Shown here: one piece after another, positions 1-13,040 of the stretch
Numbering within the stretch: the first letter of the stretch is position 1
Layout of the letters: the number at the start of each line of letters is the position of its first letter
Assembly (NCBI RefSeq): GCF_030272615.1
Contig: NC_081409.1
Location: 876,193,594 to 876,257,593, forward strand
DNA length: 64,000 bases
From: Cryptomeria japonica
Taxonomy: Eukaryota; Streptophyta; Pinopsida; Cupressales; Cupressaceae
Reading direction: 5' to 3'
The notes under the pieces: generated by a model
What the model was told of the DNA's origin: nothing
The model's database searches: none
Seen by the model: only the letters and a program-made list of their open reading frames with translations
Made by a program: the position numbers and the translations under genes

Positions 1-1900
1 TCTCATTTTCAACAACCATGCCTTTGATATCTTCAAGTTATCAAATTAACAAGTCGCTTTCAAATTTAATTTGTGCACACATAGTTTCTGAGAACCATCA
101 CATGAGAAGATTAAGAAGAACAATAAAGGTCATGGATTCAATGCTAGGTATAATCATTTTGATTTTTATTTGAATGCATTATAAATTCATCTTTCATTGT
201 TTATTCAGGTTATTTTGCATAGAACTTGGTTTTGTGGTTGCCTAATGGTTCTTTGCAGGTAAATCCCAAATTGACCTATGCCACAACCAATTATATGTGT
301 CTTCATATGAGCTATGTTTGATCAACCACTTATTATAGTTAAAACATTAAATTGTTCTTATGTGCATGTTTGACTTTTCATAAAATTGTATTAGAAATGA
401 AAGTAATATTTCCTATACAATAAATACATAAATAACCACCTCCTTAGGTAATTAGTGATTATCAGAGAAGGTAGTTTTCTTATTCGTTCAATGGTACTAT
501 TATTTGCATTGGGAATGACTTGTAATGTTGTTTTATGGATGGGTGTCAAATATGGGTAACCAGAGAAGGTTGGTCTCTATTTTAGATCTGCCTACCAATA
601 GTCGGCTTAAAGGATGCTTTGGTCAAAGCTTATTTAAATCATCTTGTGAATGATTTCATTTATTTTACTCTCTGTTGTAACATGACATTTGATGCATATA
701 TTTTTCTATGTGTGTGAAATTGTATGTTAGATGCATCATGTTGCACCATATTTCATCCTACCTACCAGTTCTAGATTTCTAGGTACCTTGTGCAGGGTTG
801 AATATTCTTCTAGATGAGAAGAATTTTGGGGAAGCTTATGCTTCGTGGTTGGACAAAAATAACGCCTCAATCATGCTCTCAATTCACAAGGTTGCAGGTT
901 AAGGAGAGTTTGTGGCAACCAAAGACTCTAGTATCTTCATGAGTATCTTAGTGTATCATTCTAGTTACTTGATGTGCTGAGATGGGCTTAATTTTCCTAG
1001 GTCACAATAAATAGTTAAGTGGATGAACTTGTGTGAACTCAATTATAGTAACATCCTTATGCAAAGATGAACTATATAAATGTTTTGAGATGAGCATTAT
1101 CTATTATCTTACATTATTGATTTATCTGGAACAAATTATGGAAATTATGTTTTAAAAATTTCTCGTCTTTACATTTCTCCATAGGGGTATATCTTGTCTC
1201 ATATTCTAATAATGTATGAATAGTATAGTACATAACATATTCTTTTCTAGTTTCAGTATTTTGATTGAAAATCATGAATAGAAAATTTGGTAGTTGAGAT
1301 ATATAAGGGTTTTCCATGTCTAACGTCTATTAGTATGGGATGATATATTAAGTAATATTTCATACCATTAAAGGTTTTTTTATTTATCCATTAGATAAAT
1401 CCACTAACTATATCCAAAACAATCTTGCTAAAAAGATTTAGTGTAGATTAATTATACACCAAACCCTTTTAGTTTTACACCCACATGATTAACAACGATT
1501 TTTTAGGAGAGATCATATTTCTATAAAATCACATTGGTTGGATTAATAATTAACAATATAAATTGAAGTGTTAATGAGATCTTAAAGTATAATCTTTGCA
1601 AGAGTATTTTTAACATGACCAATTAAATCAAATCCTTTGGATCTTTGTTTATTATATTCTAATAAGTATGTCTAGTTCAACTTATTAATTTCATAGAGTA
1701 AAACGCTCATGGAATTCAAGGATGTTGGAAGGGAGTTAGAGGATACCTGAATGACAACTCAAGGTCACTACAACAATATGAATGATATCATGCATACACA
1801 CATAGAGGGAAAGAAAGGAATTGAAATAGTTAAGGTCACTCATCATTTTTAGAAAGATAGTGCATATACCATGATATGACAAATGTATAAACATGCACAC
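1..1900. other. AT-rich spacer without a recognisable gene
   Basis: No open frame longer than about 70 codons and no family motif is visible on either strand. The sequence is AT-rich and of mixed composition, without obvious tandem repeats. It may be decayed repeat DNA, but no element ends can be placed. Confidence 0.5.
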
Positions 1901-1935
1901 GTTTGTTTTGCATATCTCAAGTATGTTGTGGAAGC

Positions 1936-3340
1936 ACTGTTAAAGACACCATGGAACCCAAGCATGGGGATAAGCTGCCCTACCTCCTTCACCAGGGCCT
2001 CATTTACAGGCTCCACAAATTTCATGAGGCCCTTTTCCCCCCCAGAACCTCTCGCTCTCTCAACCGCCCATGCCTACTCCTCAGCAGCTTGCCGCCCTGC
2101 CTATGGCCTTCCCCAGATTTTTCCAACATCTGCATGAAGGCTTTGCTACGACCAACTTCTCCATGTCTCTGCCTTCTTACGCCTCCATTGTTTCTTTATC
2201 TATGGTCTCTCCCAACGTTTCCCGCTCCCTGTCCAAGGGTAAAGGAAAAACCCATGTTAAACGCAAACGTATTGTCTTTGATGAAAATTACTCCTCTGAG
2301 GATGTTGAGAATGACAACCCTTCCCTTGATTCTGAGGTTAAAAGGAGATCCTCCATATTGGATTCCAAAAGCTTTCACAAAAAGAAGACCCCTATGATTG
2401 AAAATATTGACTCGGAGGAGGACCCCATTGAGGACAAGGAGGGAGAGGACCCTAAAACCACTATGGGGGGTCCCGGTGAGGATGTTGTTGAAGCGGATAT
2501 GACTAGGGATCCCATGGATTTGAGCACTATTGGTGCCGCTGGAACGGGCAATTATGAGATGCAAGCCTAGGACTCTGTAGATGTTAAGGATAGGGCCCCT
2601 ATGAACATGGGCACTGTGGGTGTCATGGGTGATGAAAATCCTGATACCAAAGCCCTAGACTCTGGTGACTTGGAACCAGATTTAAAGATGGCGGAATAGG
2701 TAATGAACTCTATTCCTCTAATAGGCCTGGGTAATGATATTGATTGTTCCCTTGCTGAATATGTGGCCAAGGTGATGGATAAGACTATGGATGACATGGC
2801 TACTATGAACCCCCAAGGTGTCCCTACTCTGGAGAAAATGGAAATGTTGCGCACAGACATGTTGGACATCACATAGAGGATTGAGAACTTGGGCCCCGTG
2901 CTTGAATTTTAGGCAATCATGGATGATGTCAATCAGCTCAAGGGCAAGGTGGAGGCCTGGGATGCCCAAATTGCAGGCCTTAACAAATTTCATCTGTAGA
3001 TTTTACATAGCTCGATGCTCACCCTCTCTCTGCTAAGGGAGCATACTGTGGACACAGAGGAGGATAAGCAAGAGGCTAAGGACTTATATAAGTTCATGTC
3101 TAATGAATGGAACAGTGTCATTGATGCCATTAGGGTGCGAAAGGCATCCTTGTAGTTTGTTTTTGTGTTTTATGCTTGTTTTTTATTTCCTAAGACTTGG
3201 TCTCATTTGCTGTTAGTTTTGTTATTGTTAATGTTGTTATAGTGCTGTTTTTTGCATTGTGGCCTCGTTAATAGTTCTACTATGTAAAGGGTCAGTGCCC
3301 TCGTTCTCACTGCTCTTTTAATAAAAAAAGGAACCCTACG
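1936..3340 (+). pseudogene. Decayed LINE-like ORF1 copy with 3' tail (non-LTR retroelement remnant)
   Basis: One frame stays open-like from the ATG at 2070 to the TAG at 3153-3155. It is crossed by five in-frame stops, at about 2568, 2697, 2874, 2910 and 2997, and all of them are TAG. The product starts hydrophobic, has a lysine/arginine-rich stretch (residues about 50-70) and then a long acidic region. No zinc knuckle or reverse transcriptase is present. Downstream comes a T-rich 3' UTR ending in an AATAAAA-type tail near 3320-3335, followed by ordinary spacer. That layout is typical of plant LINE 3' ends. The unit looks like a LINE ORF1 copy that lacks ORF2, or a non-autonomous derivative. 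Class assignment is inference from layout and tail, because no diagnostic domain remains. Confidence 0.45.
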
Positions 3341-3836
3341 TAATAAATGAGAGGGAAATAACATGGAGATGTATAATGACTACCTATGGTTTGATAATGA
3401 GAGGGAAAGGAATTATCATCACCAAAATTTAGAAAGGAGACAATAATATGTCTTAGATCTAAAATAAAATTAAAAAATTAGAAATGATCAAATATTAAAA
3501 CATATAGACACTTAAAATATCCAACATTTGGATGGGTAGGTTAGGAATGAAAGGGATTTCACAATAATTTCTAGGAGAGAGTTAAGTAATAAAACACACA
3601 AACGTAGATCTAAACCTTATTTAAAGTTATAGTGAATGGTATATAGAAAAAAATAGATCTACAACCCTAACATATAAGTCATAAAATGCAATGGTAAATC
3701 TTAATAATTGGTGTAAGAGTAGAGGGGTTCACCAAAAATGTAAAGGAATATAATACTTTTATACATTGAACTCTTTAGATAAGTCAATTCATCCTCAAAC
3801 ATTTTAGGGTCATAAAAGTTGGGATTGTTGTTCCAG
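3341..3836. other. Spacer between LINE-like copy and gypsy LTR
   Basis: AT-rich, with no gene or motif. It is the left genomic flank of the LTR that starts at 3837. Confidence 0.4.
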
Positions 3837-4985
3837 TGAAGTGTGATACCTGTAGCTGCAACACAAACACTCAATAGATCATTACAAGCATGGTTAGCAA
3901 ATAAGAAGCAAATGAAAGATGAACCATGACAAAGCGACCTATCGCCTCCTAAGAGATGTGAGTATGGATTTTCTCTCAGATTTGGATAAGCAATCCCAGT
4001 GACTTGACTACACCTAGACGAAGGATTTGAAATGATAATGATATGCAAAGATGAGATTGATTAAGCTAGATTGATCCAAGAGACTAATTAAGATAAAGAT
4101 ATACATGATTAAGCTATGATGATGCTATTAATGTAGAAAAGAGATTGATTAAGCTACATGATTCAACAATTATGCTAGAAAATGATCAAATTAAGCTAAA
4201 TCAAAGATGCAATTGCCTATAACAACAATTCTCAAATGATATGCCTATAGTAACAATGCCTAAATTGATAATGAGATGGGATCCTTTGTGATCCAAAATG
4301 GGGGGGGATATTTATAGGATTTCCAAGGCCAGGGATGAGGTGGCAGGAATCAATGGTCAAGATTGAGTATGAAGATATCAAGAGTGAAATTGGAGGAGGT
4401 TAGAGAAGAGGTTGGAGGAAGGGACACTTGTCATCTTCATGGTGACAAGTGTCAAGGAGCCTTGCTCATGAGAGGGTAAGTGTCCAAGGGATGAGACATG
4501 TGGCCAAAGTGTCACGTGTCTCAAGGGAAGAATATCCACACCATAAGAGGTTAGGATAAGGAGGTTAGAATGTGCAAGATAGGATAGGGTTAGGCAAACC
4601 CAAGGTTAGGTGGAATGGGTTAGTTTAGAGGGATGGTTAGGTCAAGTGGTTAGAAGTTAGGAGGCATCTGGGTAATTTGAATTTAAAAATTCAAATAATA
4701 GGAAAAGATAAATTAATTTTCAGAAACTCATAAATTGATTTGTTTTAATTAATTAAAGGATTACAAGAATTGATTGAAATGGGGAGAGGATTAATTAAGT
4801 TGAATTAATTAATCAAAGGAGAACATGGAATGAAATTAATTAATAAATCCTTAGATTTATTAATAAGTAGATGAAAGGAAGAATTTAATCAAATTGCTAA
4901 TGAACTTAATTAAATTAGGGAGGGGGATTAATTAAATAATTGTTTATTTAATTAATTATCTTCAGACCATTTTTAGGTGTATACA
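3837..4985 (-). repeat. Left LTR (3' LTR of the minus-strand gypsy element)
   Basis: Starts TGAAGTGTGATACC and ends GGTGTATACA, with TG...CA termini. It aligns over its full length with 30063-31202, with scattered substitutions and small indels. On the minus strand a TATA-like CCTATAAATATCC lies near 4322-4308 and would serve as the LTR promoter. The inner end is directly followed by a purine tract on the minus strand. Confidence 0.85.
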
Positions 4986-5000
4986 TTTTGCCCCTCTTTG
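4986..5000 (-). other. Polypurine tract of the gypsy element
   Basis: The minus strand reads CAAAGAGGGGCAAAA immediately before the LTR start TGTATACACC. This is the expected plus-strand priming site for reverse transcription and fixes the element's orientation. Confidence 0.75.
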
Positions 5001-5960
5001 AAGCAAGGTGTGATGACGCGTTGATTCAAAGAAAAATATCATTTTGATGATGATATTGATTCGATAGGATGCCCTTGACATTGATTGATAAATTGCGATA
5101 CGATGATGCCCCCTCGGGAGATCAATTGAAATAATTGATTTTTGGAGTGTGTGTTTTTTTGCAAAATTGATATCCCGATAAGAAATGATTTGATTTACAC
5201 AACTGTGGTTGATGAAAATGTGAGTTCTACAATCATGGTGATGTGGTTCTTGATTATTGATAAAGCTTGATTGATTAGATTGATAAGATCAAAGATTCCG
5301 TCTGGTTTCAGGAATGACACCTCCTGTATAAGACAAAGATGATCAAAGCGTCTAGTTTCAGGAACGATATATCCTGTATAAGACATGATCAGAGTGTCTG
5401 GTTCCAGGAAATATACATCTTGTATAAGACATGATAGAATCGATCTAGATGCGATCAATTGATAGAATTGATAATGTTGATTGAGCAAAGAACTGACAAA
5501 TTTGTTGATATCAAGCTGCAGGAAGATTTAGATATGTTGATGTTGGTTCGGTTGAGAGGGTAGCATAAGATCTGGGTTGGGTTGACAATATCTGGAGAGA
5601 GATGAGTCATCAGTCTGATTGCGTACACACTTATGATGATACCTTGATGATTCCTGCGATAGATTTAACCTTGGATAAAATGAGCATGCAGGATCCCATG
5701 CAAGAATGAGATGCAAGCTAAATGCGAATGAAATGCAAAGCTACGACTGGACCAGGCACTGGGTTATTGCGTTTTGTCATCATTGAGCCTTTTTTTTTTT
5801 TTTGAAATGTGGGAAGTGAGTGCAAACATCGATGGTATAATTAAACCATGATGACCTGAGCACTACTTTCCTAGATTTTGATATTGCAAGTTAGCACAAG
5901 CATCGAGGTATAATTGAACCAAGATGACCTAAGTGTTGCTTGTGTAAAATAGGCAGTATT
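5001..5960 (-). other. Non-coding 3' region of the gypsy element with short tandem repeats
   Basis: Lies between integrase and the 3' LTR, where Tat elements carry a long non-coding region. Three diverged units of about 46-54 bp sit at 5287-5433 and share a TCCTGTATAAGACA core. A second duplicated unit of about 75 bp is centred near 5811-5935 and shares a GGTATAATT core. No coding potential is seen. Confidence 0.5.
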
Positions 5961-7439
5961 TGTTGGCATTGTGCTGAGTACGTTGACATGATGATATTAT
6001 GTTGTCATTGATGTCAATATGTTGGAAAGTGAACTAACAATATGCTAAAATGTGAACCGGTACAATGTGGTATAAACCGGTATATTCAGCAATAGGTGAA
6101 GTGGTATGTTTGTCCAAGAGAACCGGTATGATGAAATGTGAACCAACGTATGGAATGCTCTCTATAAAGACTTAACATGATATGACTACCGGTTGGTAGT
6201 CTTGGCTTAAGGGTTTCCGGTTGAAGTGTTCCAAGCCTGTGTAACTCAATCGATGACATTGTGTGATGAGTTAGCATTGTAATAAATATCCGATCATGTT
6301 GCCACGTTAGCTTGAGCACGTGAAGGATCTTGCATTAAGGAGATCGATCCTATCTACCTCGGAAATATGCGAAGTCTCTGTAAATGGTGGAGAACATGTG
6401 ATGGGTTACAAGCCACCATGAAAGTGGTGAAGAATGAATGATGGAGAATGTCTTGAGATATGTTCAAGACTTTTGTATTCAATGCAATGTGTTTGACGCT
6501 AAGATTGAACCATTTGAATTACTTTACCTAAATGTTTTAGGGTTTAGGGTTTATGCTACCAACCTAACTGATTCCTATAAGGTCGATGTTGTGTTTCATG
6601 ATGAGGTTATTGGAAAATGGTGTGTGTGTGTATCTAAGTGAAGAGATACGCGATTCTTGCCAGACCAGATGAGATAAGAGGACTGATTCCTGCATTGTGT
6701 GTGTGTAGAAGAAAGGAACTTAAGCGGATTTGCATTAGGCATTGAGTGCTATTATCAGATCATTGTAATACCTGTTGATTTTTAACCACTTCAATAGTTG
6801 GAAAATCCCTTAACTAGGTAGCTTTAATCAACTTGTTGTAAATCCTTTAACAGGGTGACTCAAACTAATTGAGTTCTTAAAATCCTCTAACAAGGTAACC
6901 TCTAATAGGGCTTAACCCTTAACCGGGTGATCTCTAACAAGATCGGTTCCTAGCAGAACCTGTTGTAACAGTCTTTAACCGGACTAGGCTCCTAACAGAG
7001 TGGACTTCTAAAGAGTTCAAAAGCAGCTTGTGGGTATTCATCCCCACCGTGGTTTTTCCCAGTTGGGTTTCCACGTGAAAAATCTGTGTGTCATGTGTAG
7101 TATTTTTCATGTGATGATTTATGTGTTTTGTGTCTGAAGGTAAATCATGCTGAGCTAGCGGTTATATATTTATGATGATAGATTACCTTCTCATGCATAA
7201 GGGTGAAATGGAAGTATAGTATTAAGTTGAGTGGAAAGTTAAGTGATTAACCGGTTAGTGCTTGTCACAGTCATTCTTAGCTTTATCGGTTGCACTCTCT
7301 TTTGGACCAGTGTTATTGTTTGTCAGACATTTGCAGTGTTTGCAGTCAAACTGGTTTGAGGAAAGAGATTTTGTGCCTGTACTGATTCACCCCCCTCTCA
7401 GTACCAGTTAGGTACTTATTGTTCATCATTGAGTTATCA
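5961..7439 (+). mobile_element. Solo LTR of a Ty1/copia-type element, inside the gypsy element
   Basis: Runs from TGTTGGCATT to GAGTTATCA (1,479 bp) and is flanked by a perfect 5-bp target-site duplication GTATT (5956-5960 and 7440-7444). Features shared with the other solo LTRs here are TTGTCATTGATG near the start, a CACCGTGGTTTTTCCC-like block near 7050, and a TTCACCCCCC tract near the end. No internal sequence is attached, so the element was lost by LTR-LTR recombination. It lies between integrase and the 3' LTR of the minus-strand gypsy element and is therefore younger than it. Confidence 0.85.
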
Positions 7440-8234
7440 GTATTAACCATTTCAATACGCAAATTGAAAATATCTTTGATGATACTCCGATGATCATGTC
7501 CTCAGACAAATTTGCACATATTAATGATTAATTTACAGACAACAGACAAGAAAAATATCATGTTCCTTCCTTGTTCCTCTAGTCAGAGACATCCTGGAGT
7601 CACTTAGAAATCATGATAGCAAAAATCAAGATAGAAAAGTTGAACAATCATGTTAAAATCATTATCCAAAAGATATCATCTATTGAAAGGTGTGTGAATG
7701 TTCTTTGACTGATATATGATAGTTTGATGGTTGACAATTTGATCTCGTGTTCAATGTTGGATGTGTCTCAGTTTTCGCTTGATAAGAGTTCCTTGACTAT
7801 TGTTCTACCTATTTGATTAAGCTGAAAATGATCGATAACTTTGCCCCCAGCTAGGTGCAGGATTTTACCCCAAGCCTAGAAACAAATTCATTATGATATA
7901 CCCAATGATCCAAACCATGGTGAGAAGCCACCCGGGAAGCCTGCGTATGTACAAAGGCTTTATTATGGATATGAACATCGTTTACAGAAAAGAATGCAAG
8001 CGAAAGGATGCAAGAACCAATAGATGGAAGAGCTAGTTAATAGATAACGCCTGTTTGCTAGGTTTTCACCATCTGTTTTTTATTGCACTTTTTCTCATAT
8101 TTTTTTATATTTTCATTGTTTTTCACTGTTTTTCTATTTTCTGCTTTTTCACTGTTTTTGGATTTTTTGCTTTTTCAGACATAAAACTTGTTCAGATGCA
8201 TGCTATTGATGGGTTCCTTGAGCTAATCCCCATC
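7440..8234 (-). other. Remainder of gypsy 3' non-coding region
   Basis: No open frame of note. A T-rich run on the + strand (about 8080-8180) yields a hydrophobic low-complexity frame that is not a gene. Confidence 0.45.
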
Positions 8235-9590
8235 CTATGTTGATAGCTGATATGCTCCTGACCCAAATACTGTTGTGACCACAAACAGACCTAACCAGTT
8301 TGGTTCAAACTTCCCTTTCTTTTCTCGATCTGACTGGTTGCGTGGATTTTCTTTTAGTACTAGTTCCCCAACTTGAAATGTTCTCGGTTTGACCTTATGA
8401 TTATAACTGCAACACATTCTTTGTTGATATACCTTTAAATGATCAAAGGCATTTTGTCTTCATTCATGGATCAATTCTAACTCCTGCAATCTAGATACTC
8501 GTTGTTCTTCATCTGGGATAAGACCTTTTAATGATACTTGTAGAGAAGGTATCTCTACTTCTATTGGTAATATTGATTCTAATCCATAAACAAGAGAGAA
8601 AGGTGTGGCACCTCTTGGTGTGCGGATACTAGTATGGTAGGCCCATAGAGCAGGGTTCAATTGAAAATGCCAATCTCTGCCAGCATCATTCACTGTCTTT
8701 TTAAGGATTTTTAAAATAGTTTTGTTTGATCCTTCTGCTTGCCCATTCCCTTGTGGATAGTAGGGTGTGGAAAATCTGTGGATCTTGAATTTCTCACATA
8801 GTTCTTGGACATCCCGATTCTTGAATGGTCGCTCATTATCAATGATAATGGTCATGGGTATTCCATAGCGACAAATGATGTAGTTCAAGATAAATGCAAC
8901 AATTTGTTTTCCTGTGATATTGATGAGAGGTACTGCCTCAATCTATTTTGTGAAATATTCTATAGCTACAAGGATGAATTTGTGACCATTAGATGAAGAA
9001 GGATTTATCTTTCCTACTAGATCAAGACCCCATTGGCAGAAAGGCCAAGATGTTGCCAAAGCATGAAGTTCATGTGCTGGTGCATGAATCAAATTCCCAT
9101 GGATCTGACATTGTTTGCATGTTTTAGCTATCTGAAAAGAATCTCATTCCGTAGTTGGCCAATAATAGCCCGAGCGTATAAGTTTTTTCGAAAAGGTAAG
9201 ACCACTTGAATGAGTGCCACAAATGTCGTTATGGACTTCATTTAAGGCCTTCTTAGATTCATCTTGTTTAAGACATCTTAAAAGAGTACCGTCCAGACCT
9301 TGTTTAAATAGGGTATCCACGACGAGAGTATAATGGGAGGATTGGTGAATAAAGTTTCTCTTTTGATTTTTTAATAAGTTAGGAGGGAGGGTGTTATCTT
9401 TTAGGTATGTATAAGTTTGGCCATAGCGGGAGGAATCATACCCAACAAGGTGACAAATAGTTTGGGAATCAGGACAATTATGAGCATGGTAAAAACAACT
9501 CTTCCACCAGGAATTCATAACGTTATTGATTTTCCTGTTTTTGAAGTAGAGAAGCAAGTGTTGCCATGGCATCTGCTGCTTTGTTGTCAT
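8235..9590 (-). pseudogene. Gypsy integrase (broken)
   Basis: Three minus-strand frames read in order as one integrase. 9590-9144 holds the N-terminal HHCC zinc-binding part, ending YYWPTTE. After a stop the second pair CKQC follows near 9120. The core follows: the first Asp in a GLDLVG motif (about 9035), the second Asp in DNERPF (about 8822), and the Glu in PQGNGQAEGSNKT (about 8720). The C-terminal part lies at 8417-8235. Thus the D,D,E triad is still readable. In-frame stops at about 9141, 8940 and 8460, and another near 8415, make it inactive. It lies downstream of RT-RNase H, the normal Ty3/gypsy order. Confidence 0.85.
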
Positions 9591-9755
9591 TCCTTGGAAT
9601 CTGCTGAAAAGTTATTTCTACAAAGTATTTCTTGATATCATTGACCATCTTTTTCTAAGGCATTAACTTTTCATCCTTTGTTTGATAATCATTATTTATT
9701 TGATTTATGACAAGCTAAGAGTCTCCAAAGACTTGAAGTTGTGTAATGTTCCATT

Positions 9756-10082
9756 CTATCTAGCCATTTTGATACTTGTAGCCAAAGCTTCATATTCTGC
9801 TGTATTGTTGGTACATGGAAAGCTTAATTTGTATGCTTTTGGAATTGTATGACCTTGTGGTGTGATGAATAGAATACCTGCTCCTGATCCATGCTGTGTA
9901 TATGAACCATCAAAGTATAATTGCCATGTTTTTGTGGTGACCGTTAGGATATCAACATCGGGAAACTCAATCTGTAAAGGACGATCATCTTGAAGTGGTG
10001 CCTCTGCTAGTTGGTCTGCAATTCCTTGCCCCTTGATAGCTTTTCTATCTACATACTCACTATCAAACTCGCTTAAAATCAT
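9756..10082 (-). pseudogene. Second (archaeal-type) RNase H domain of the gypsy polyprotein
   Basis: A 108-residue frame contains YFDGSYTQHGSGAGI (the first catalytic Asp) and NNTAEYEALATSIKMA (catalytic Glu). These are the signature of the extra RNase H found after the native RNase H in Tat/Ogre elements. It follows the RT/RNase H frame after a stop of a few codons and precedes integrase. The terminal part of the domain (about 9755-9591) is broken by stops. The domain order supports the Tat lineage strongly; activity is not expected. Confidence 0.8.
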
Positions 10083-10097
10083 GATCCATTTTGCTAA

Positions 10098-11315
10098 TCA
10101 TCCTATTAATGTTGCCTTGTTGAGTAAATACTTCAATGGATTGATTTTAGCTATCAACTTGATGGAGTGAGATAGTAGATAGTGTCTTAATTTTTGAGAA
10201 GGGAAAACTACCGCCAAGCATGTTTTTTCTATTGGTGAATAGTTGATCTCGTATCCCACTAATGTTTTATTGATGTAGGAGATGAATCGTTCTTTTTCTT
10301 CATTATCCCGTTGTGCAAGTAGAACTCCTAATGATACTTCAGTGGTTGATACATAGAGTAATAATGGATTTCCTAGAATTGGCGACATTAGGATGGGTGG
10401 TTGCATGAGATAGGCATTGATTTTGTTGAACGTGTCCTCACATTGGTGGTCCCACTTGAAATGAATATTTTTGTGCAATAGATGAGTAAATGGTTGACAT
10501 TTATCTGCCAGTTGAGCAACAAATCTTTCGATTGACTGTAGTCTTCCTTGAAGTGATCTGAGTTGACTGATATTCTTGGGAGATGCCATTTCCATGATTT
10601 CTTTGACCTTAGCTGGATCTACTTCGATACCTCTAGCTGAAACAATGTATCCCAATAGCTTGCCTAAAGTGACACCAAAGGCACATTTCTTAGGATTGAG
10701 ATCTATCTTATACTGTTCTAACCTGTCAAAGATATTTTCTAGTATTCCTATATGGTCTTCTCTATTGTATGATTTGGGCAAGATGTCATCCACATAATCT
10801 TCCATGAATGTATGCATCATGTCATGGAATATCATTGTCATAGCTCTTTGATATGTAGCACCTACATTCTTTAGTCCAAAAGGCATGACGTTCCAACAGA
10901 AAGTACCCCATGGACATGTGAAAGCTGTCTTTTCTTGATCTTCATGTGCTATTTTAATCTGATTGTATCCGGAGAAACTATCCATTAGAGAAAACATGGA
11001 GTGTCCAGTAGTTAAATCTACAATGATGTCAATGTTAGGCAAAGGAAAGTCATCCTTTGGACATGCATTATTAATATCTCTGAAGTCTGTGCATATTCTG
11101 ATACTTTTGTCTGGTTTGGAAATAGGAACAATGTTTGATACCCATTTAGGATATGCTACAGGTCTGATGAATCCTACATCCAGTAAATTCTGTAGTTCTG
11201 CTTTGACCAATAGAGCAATATGTGGATGCATCTTCCTTAATTTCTGTTTAACTGGTTTGGCTCCTGGACTGACATTTATGTGGTGCATAATAAGCTTTGG
11301 ATCCAATCCTGGCAT
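10098..11315 (-). pseudogene. Gypsy reverse transcriptase and native RNase H
   Basis: A 405-codon open frame starts at MPGLDPKLIMHHI. RT motifs are in order: the PVKQKLRKMHP entry motif, GFIRPVAYPKWVSNIV, RICTDFRDINNACPKDDFPLP, FSGYNQIKI, FCWNVMPFGLKN, and the catalytic YVDD at 10796-10785. Then come the CAFGV...GYIVSARGIEVDP connection and an RNase H-like domain (residues about 310-390, LLLYVSTTEVSLGVLLAQ). This is the longest intact frame of the element. Upstream the polyprotein continues in pieces to gag. It would synthesise element cDNA inside virus-like particles. It is inactive here because the rest of pol is broken. Confidence 0.9.
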
Positions 11316-13040
11316 GTCTGCATATAACCAGGTGAAACTGATTTACCATTGTTTGAAGAATTCCATATATTGTTGCATTTCTTCTTCTGACAGAGAAGTT
11401 GCTGGATGTAGGATCTTTGGTTGCTCTATTGTCCCAATGTTAACTGCCTCTGTTGGTTTGATCAAAATTGATGACCTTTCTTTATATTACTCAAGTAAAG
11501 TGTCAAACCTCCCATATTCCGGCGCCTTGAGGAGGTTTTCACCATTAGATGCATCCTTTCTTTTTACTTTTTCCTGATCTAATGTTGCCAAGAAATGGTT
11601 TTTAGCATTAGACCTGATATTGTTTTCTTTATTTTTCTTTTTGTGACTAGGAGATTTGGCACCCACTTGACTGGAAGATGCGTTGTTGAAATTCCTGGTG
11701 AAAGTTGTGGCAGGTTCAATTGTATTAAGATATACGGATATGGCATGGTCATTCAGAAAGGTATCAATGGCAGTATGTCCTTCATTTTCTCAATCAATAA
11801 GTTCGGGATGGATTAGAGGTAAGGGGTCCTCAGGTTGAGATGTTTCGAGGGTATCAAGGGTCATGATAGATATGTCAAATTTTTTGATATGTATGTCAAT
11901 GTCTAGAACGACACTCTCATTAGAATGACCTTGCACAAGGAGTTCTTGATCGTCCTCGATTAAGTCCAAGTCAGTCGAATGTGATTCTAATTCAAGTGAG
12001 CTAGTTCCTAACGTTTGCCCAACATACATGTGAACTACATCGACTCCTACATCTTCTTCAAAGCAATTTTATTTAGTTGATTCCTCAGAGTGATAGGAAT
12101 CCCATTCCCATTCTTCAAAATCTGTCTCACTTGCAACTTGCAATCTACAAATTTGTTCATATAGCTTTTGATTTGTTTCTTTTTCTTTTCTTGCTATATC
12201 TTTTCTTCTTTCATATTCAACTTCTTCTGGATTGAGATTGAGTTCTATCAACCTTGCTATGAGTTCTCCTTGAGTAATACTAGTTTCATGCTTGTTTTGA
12301 TTGAGATTTAATGCTGCTTGGGAGGTGTTTTTAGTTTGTTTTTCCTGTTGATTTGAGGCTTGCTTCTTTTGCCATTTCATGTTTGCTTGTTCTTGTTGCT
12401 TAGTTGATGTTTCTTCTCTTTCAATTGTTAGTTATTCTTGTCTGTTTTCATATTCATCTTATTGTTGGCTAAAGGATGTGTCTTCTGGTAGAGTAACTTG
12501 TCCATACCCTAAGCTTGCTTTACCTATAGCCTGCTGAGTGTAAGGTTGGATAGGTTCTGATATACCTTCTTTTCTTTTTCCTATTGGACCTATTCCAACG
12601 TATCCCATTTTTCTAAGAATGTTAAATCCTTTTCCATACTTTTCTATAGGTATGAGAACATTGTTGATCTTTTGTTGGACTTCTTCATCCTTGTATAGCC
12701 ATTTTAGTACATCTTTGTCTTATGTTTCCTCTGATAAGGTCCCGACACTAACCAATGCTCCATCAAATATCGGAAGATGTTTCACAATTAGTTGTTGTTT
12801 AGAGTTTGATGATTTTCAAAAGGATTTAGGAGAAAGTAGTAATTGTGATATCGAATATTCTCCATTCCCTCGATCTCTTAGATGCATTTGTTTTTCCATA
12901 CTTGACAATATTGAGGCAAATGATTTTTCTTTAGATTGTGTGTTTGAAGATGATGCCTCCCTATTATGAGGAACAATGACTTCTTGAACTGGTTTGAGAT
13001 TACTACAGTACTGAAATGGATTTGAATCTGTCGAAATCAT
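11316..13040 (-). pseudogene. Protease-RT linker region of the gypsy polyprotein (broken)
   Basis: Minus-strand frames at 13040-12816, 12380-12069 and 12029-11790 are separated by stops. The middle one is rich in Gln, Lys and Glu and looks like coiled coil (residues 1-90). The last is acidic. Families of this type have a poorly conserved linker between protease and RT, and nothing here matches a catalytic domain. The stretch 11789-11316 has several stops and leads into the RT frame. Confidence 0.55.

Noticed and set aside
1883-2397. Two overlapping + frames at the start of the LINE-like copy
   Set aside because: They run in other registers than the long frame 2070-3155, which alone continues past its stops with coherent composition.
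3701-4048. 115-codon minus frame, with a near copy at 30005-30274
   Set aside because: It lies within the two LTRs and is repeated only because the LTRs are repeated; no codon-level constraint is seen.
10963-11577. 204-codon + frame opposite the gypsy RT
   Set aside because: Antisense shadow of the reverse transcriptase frame.
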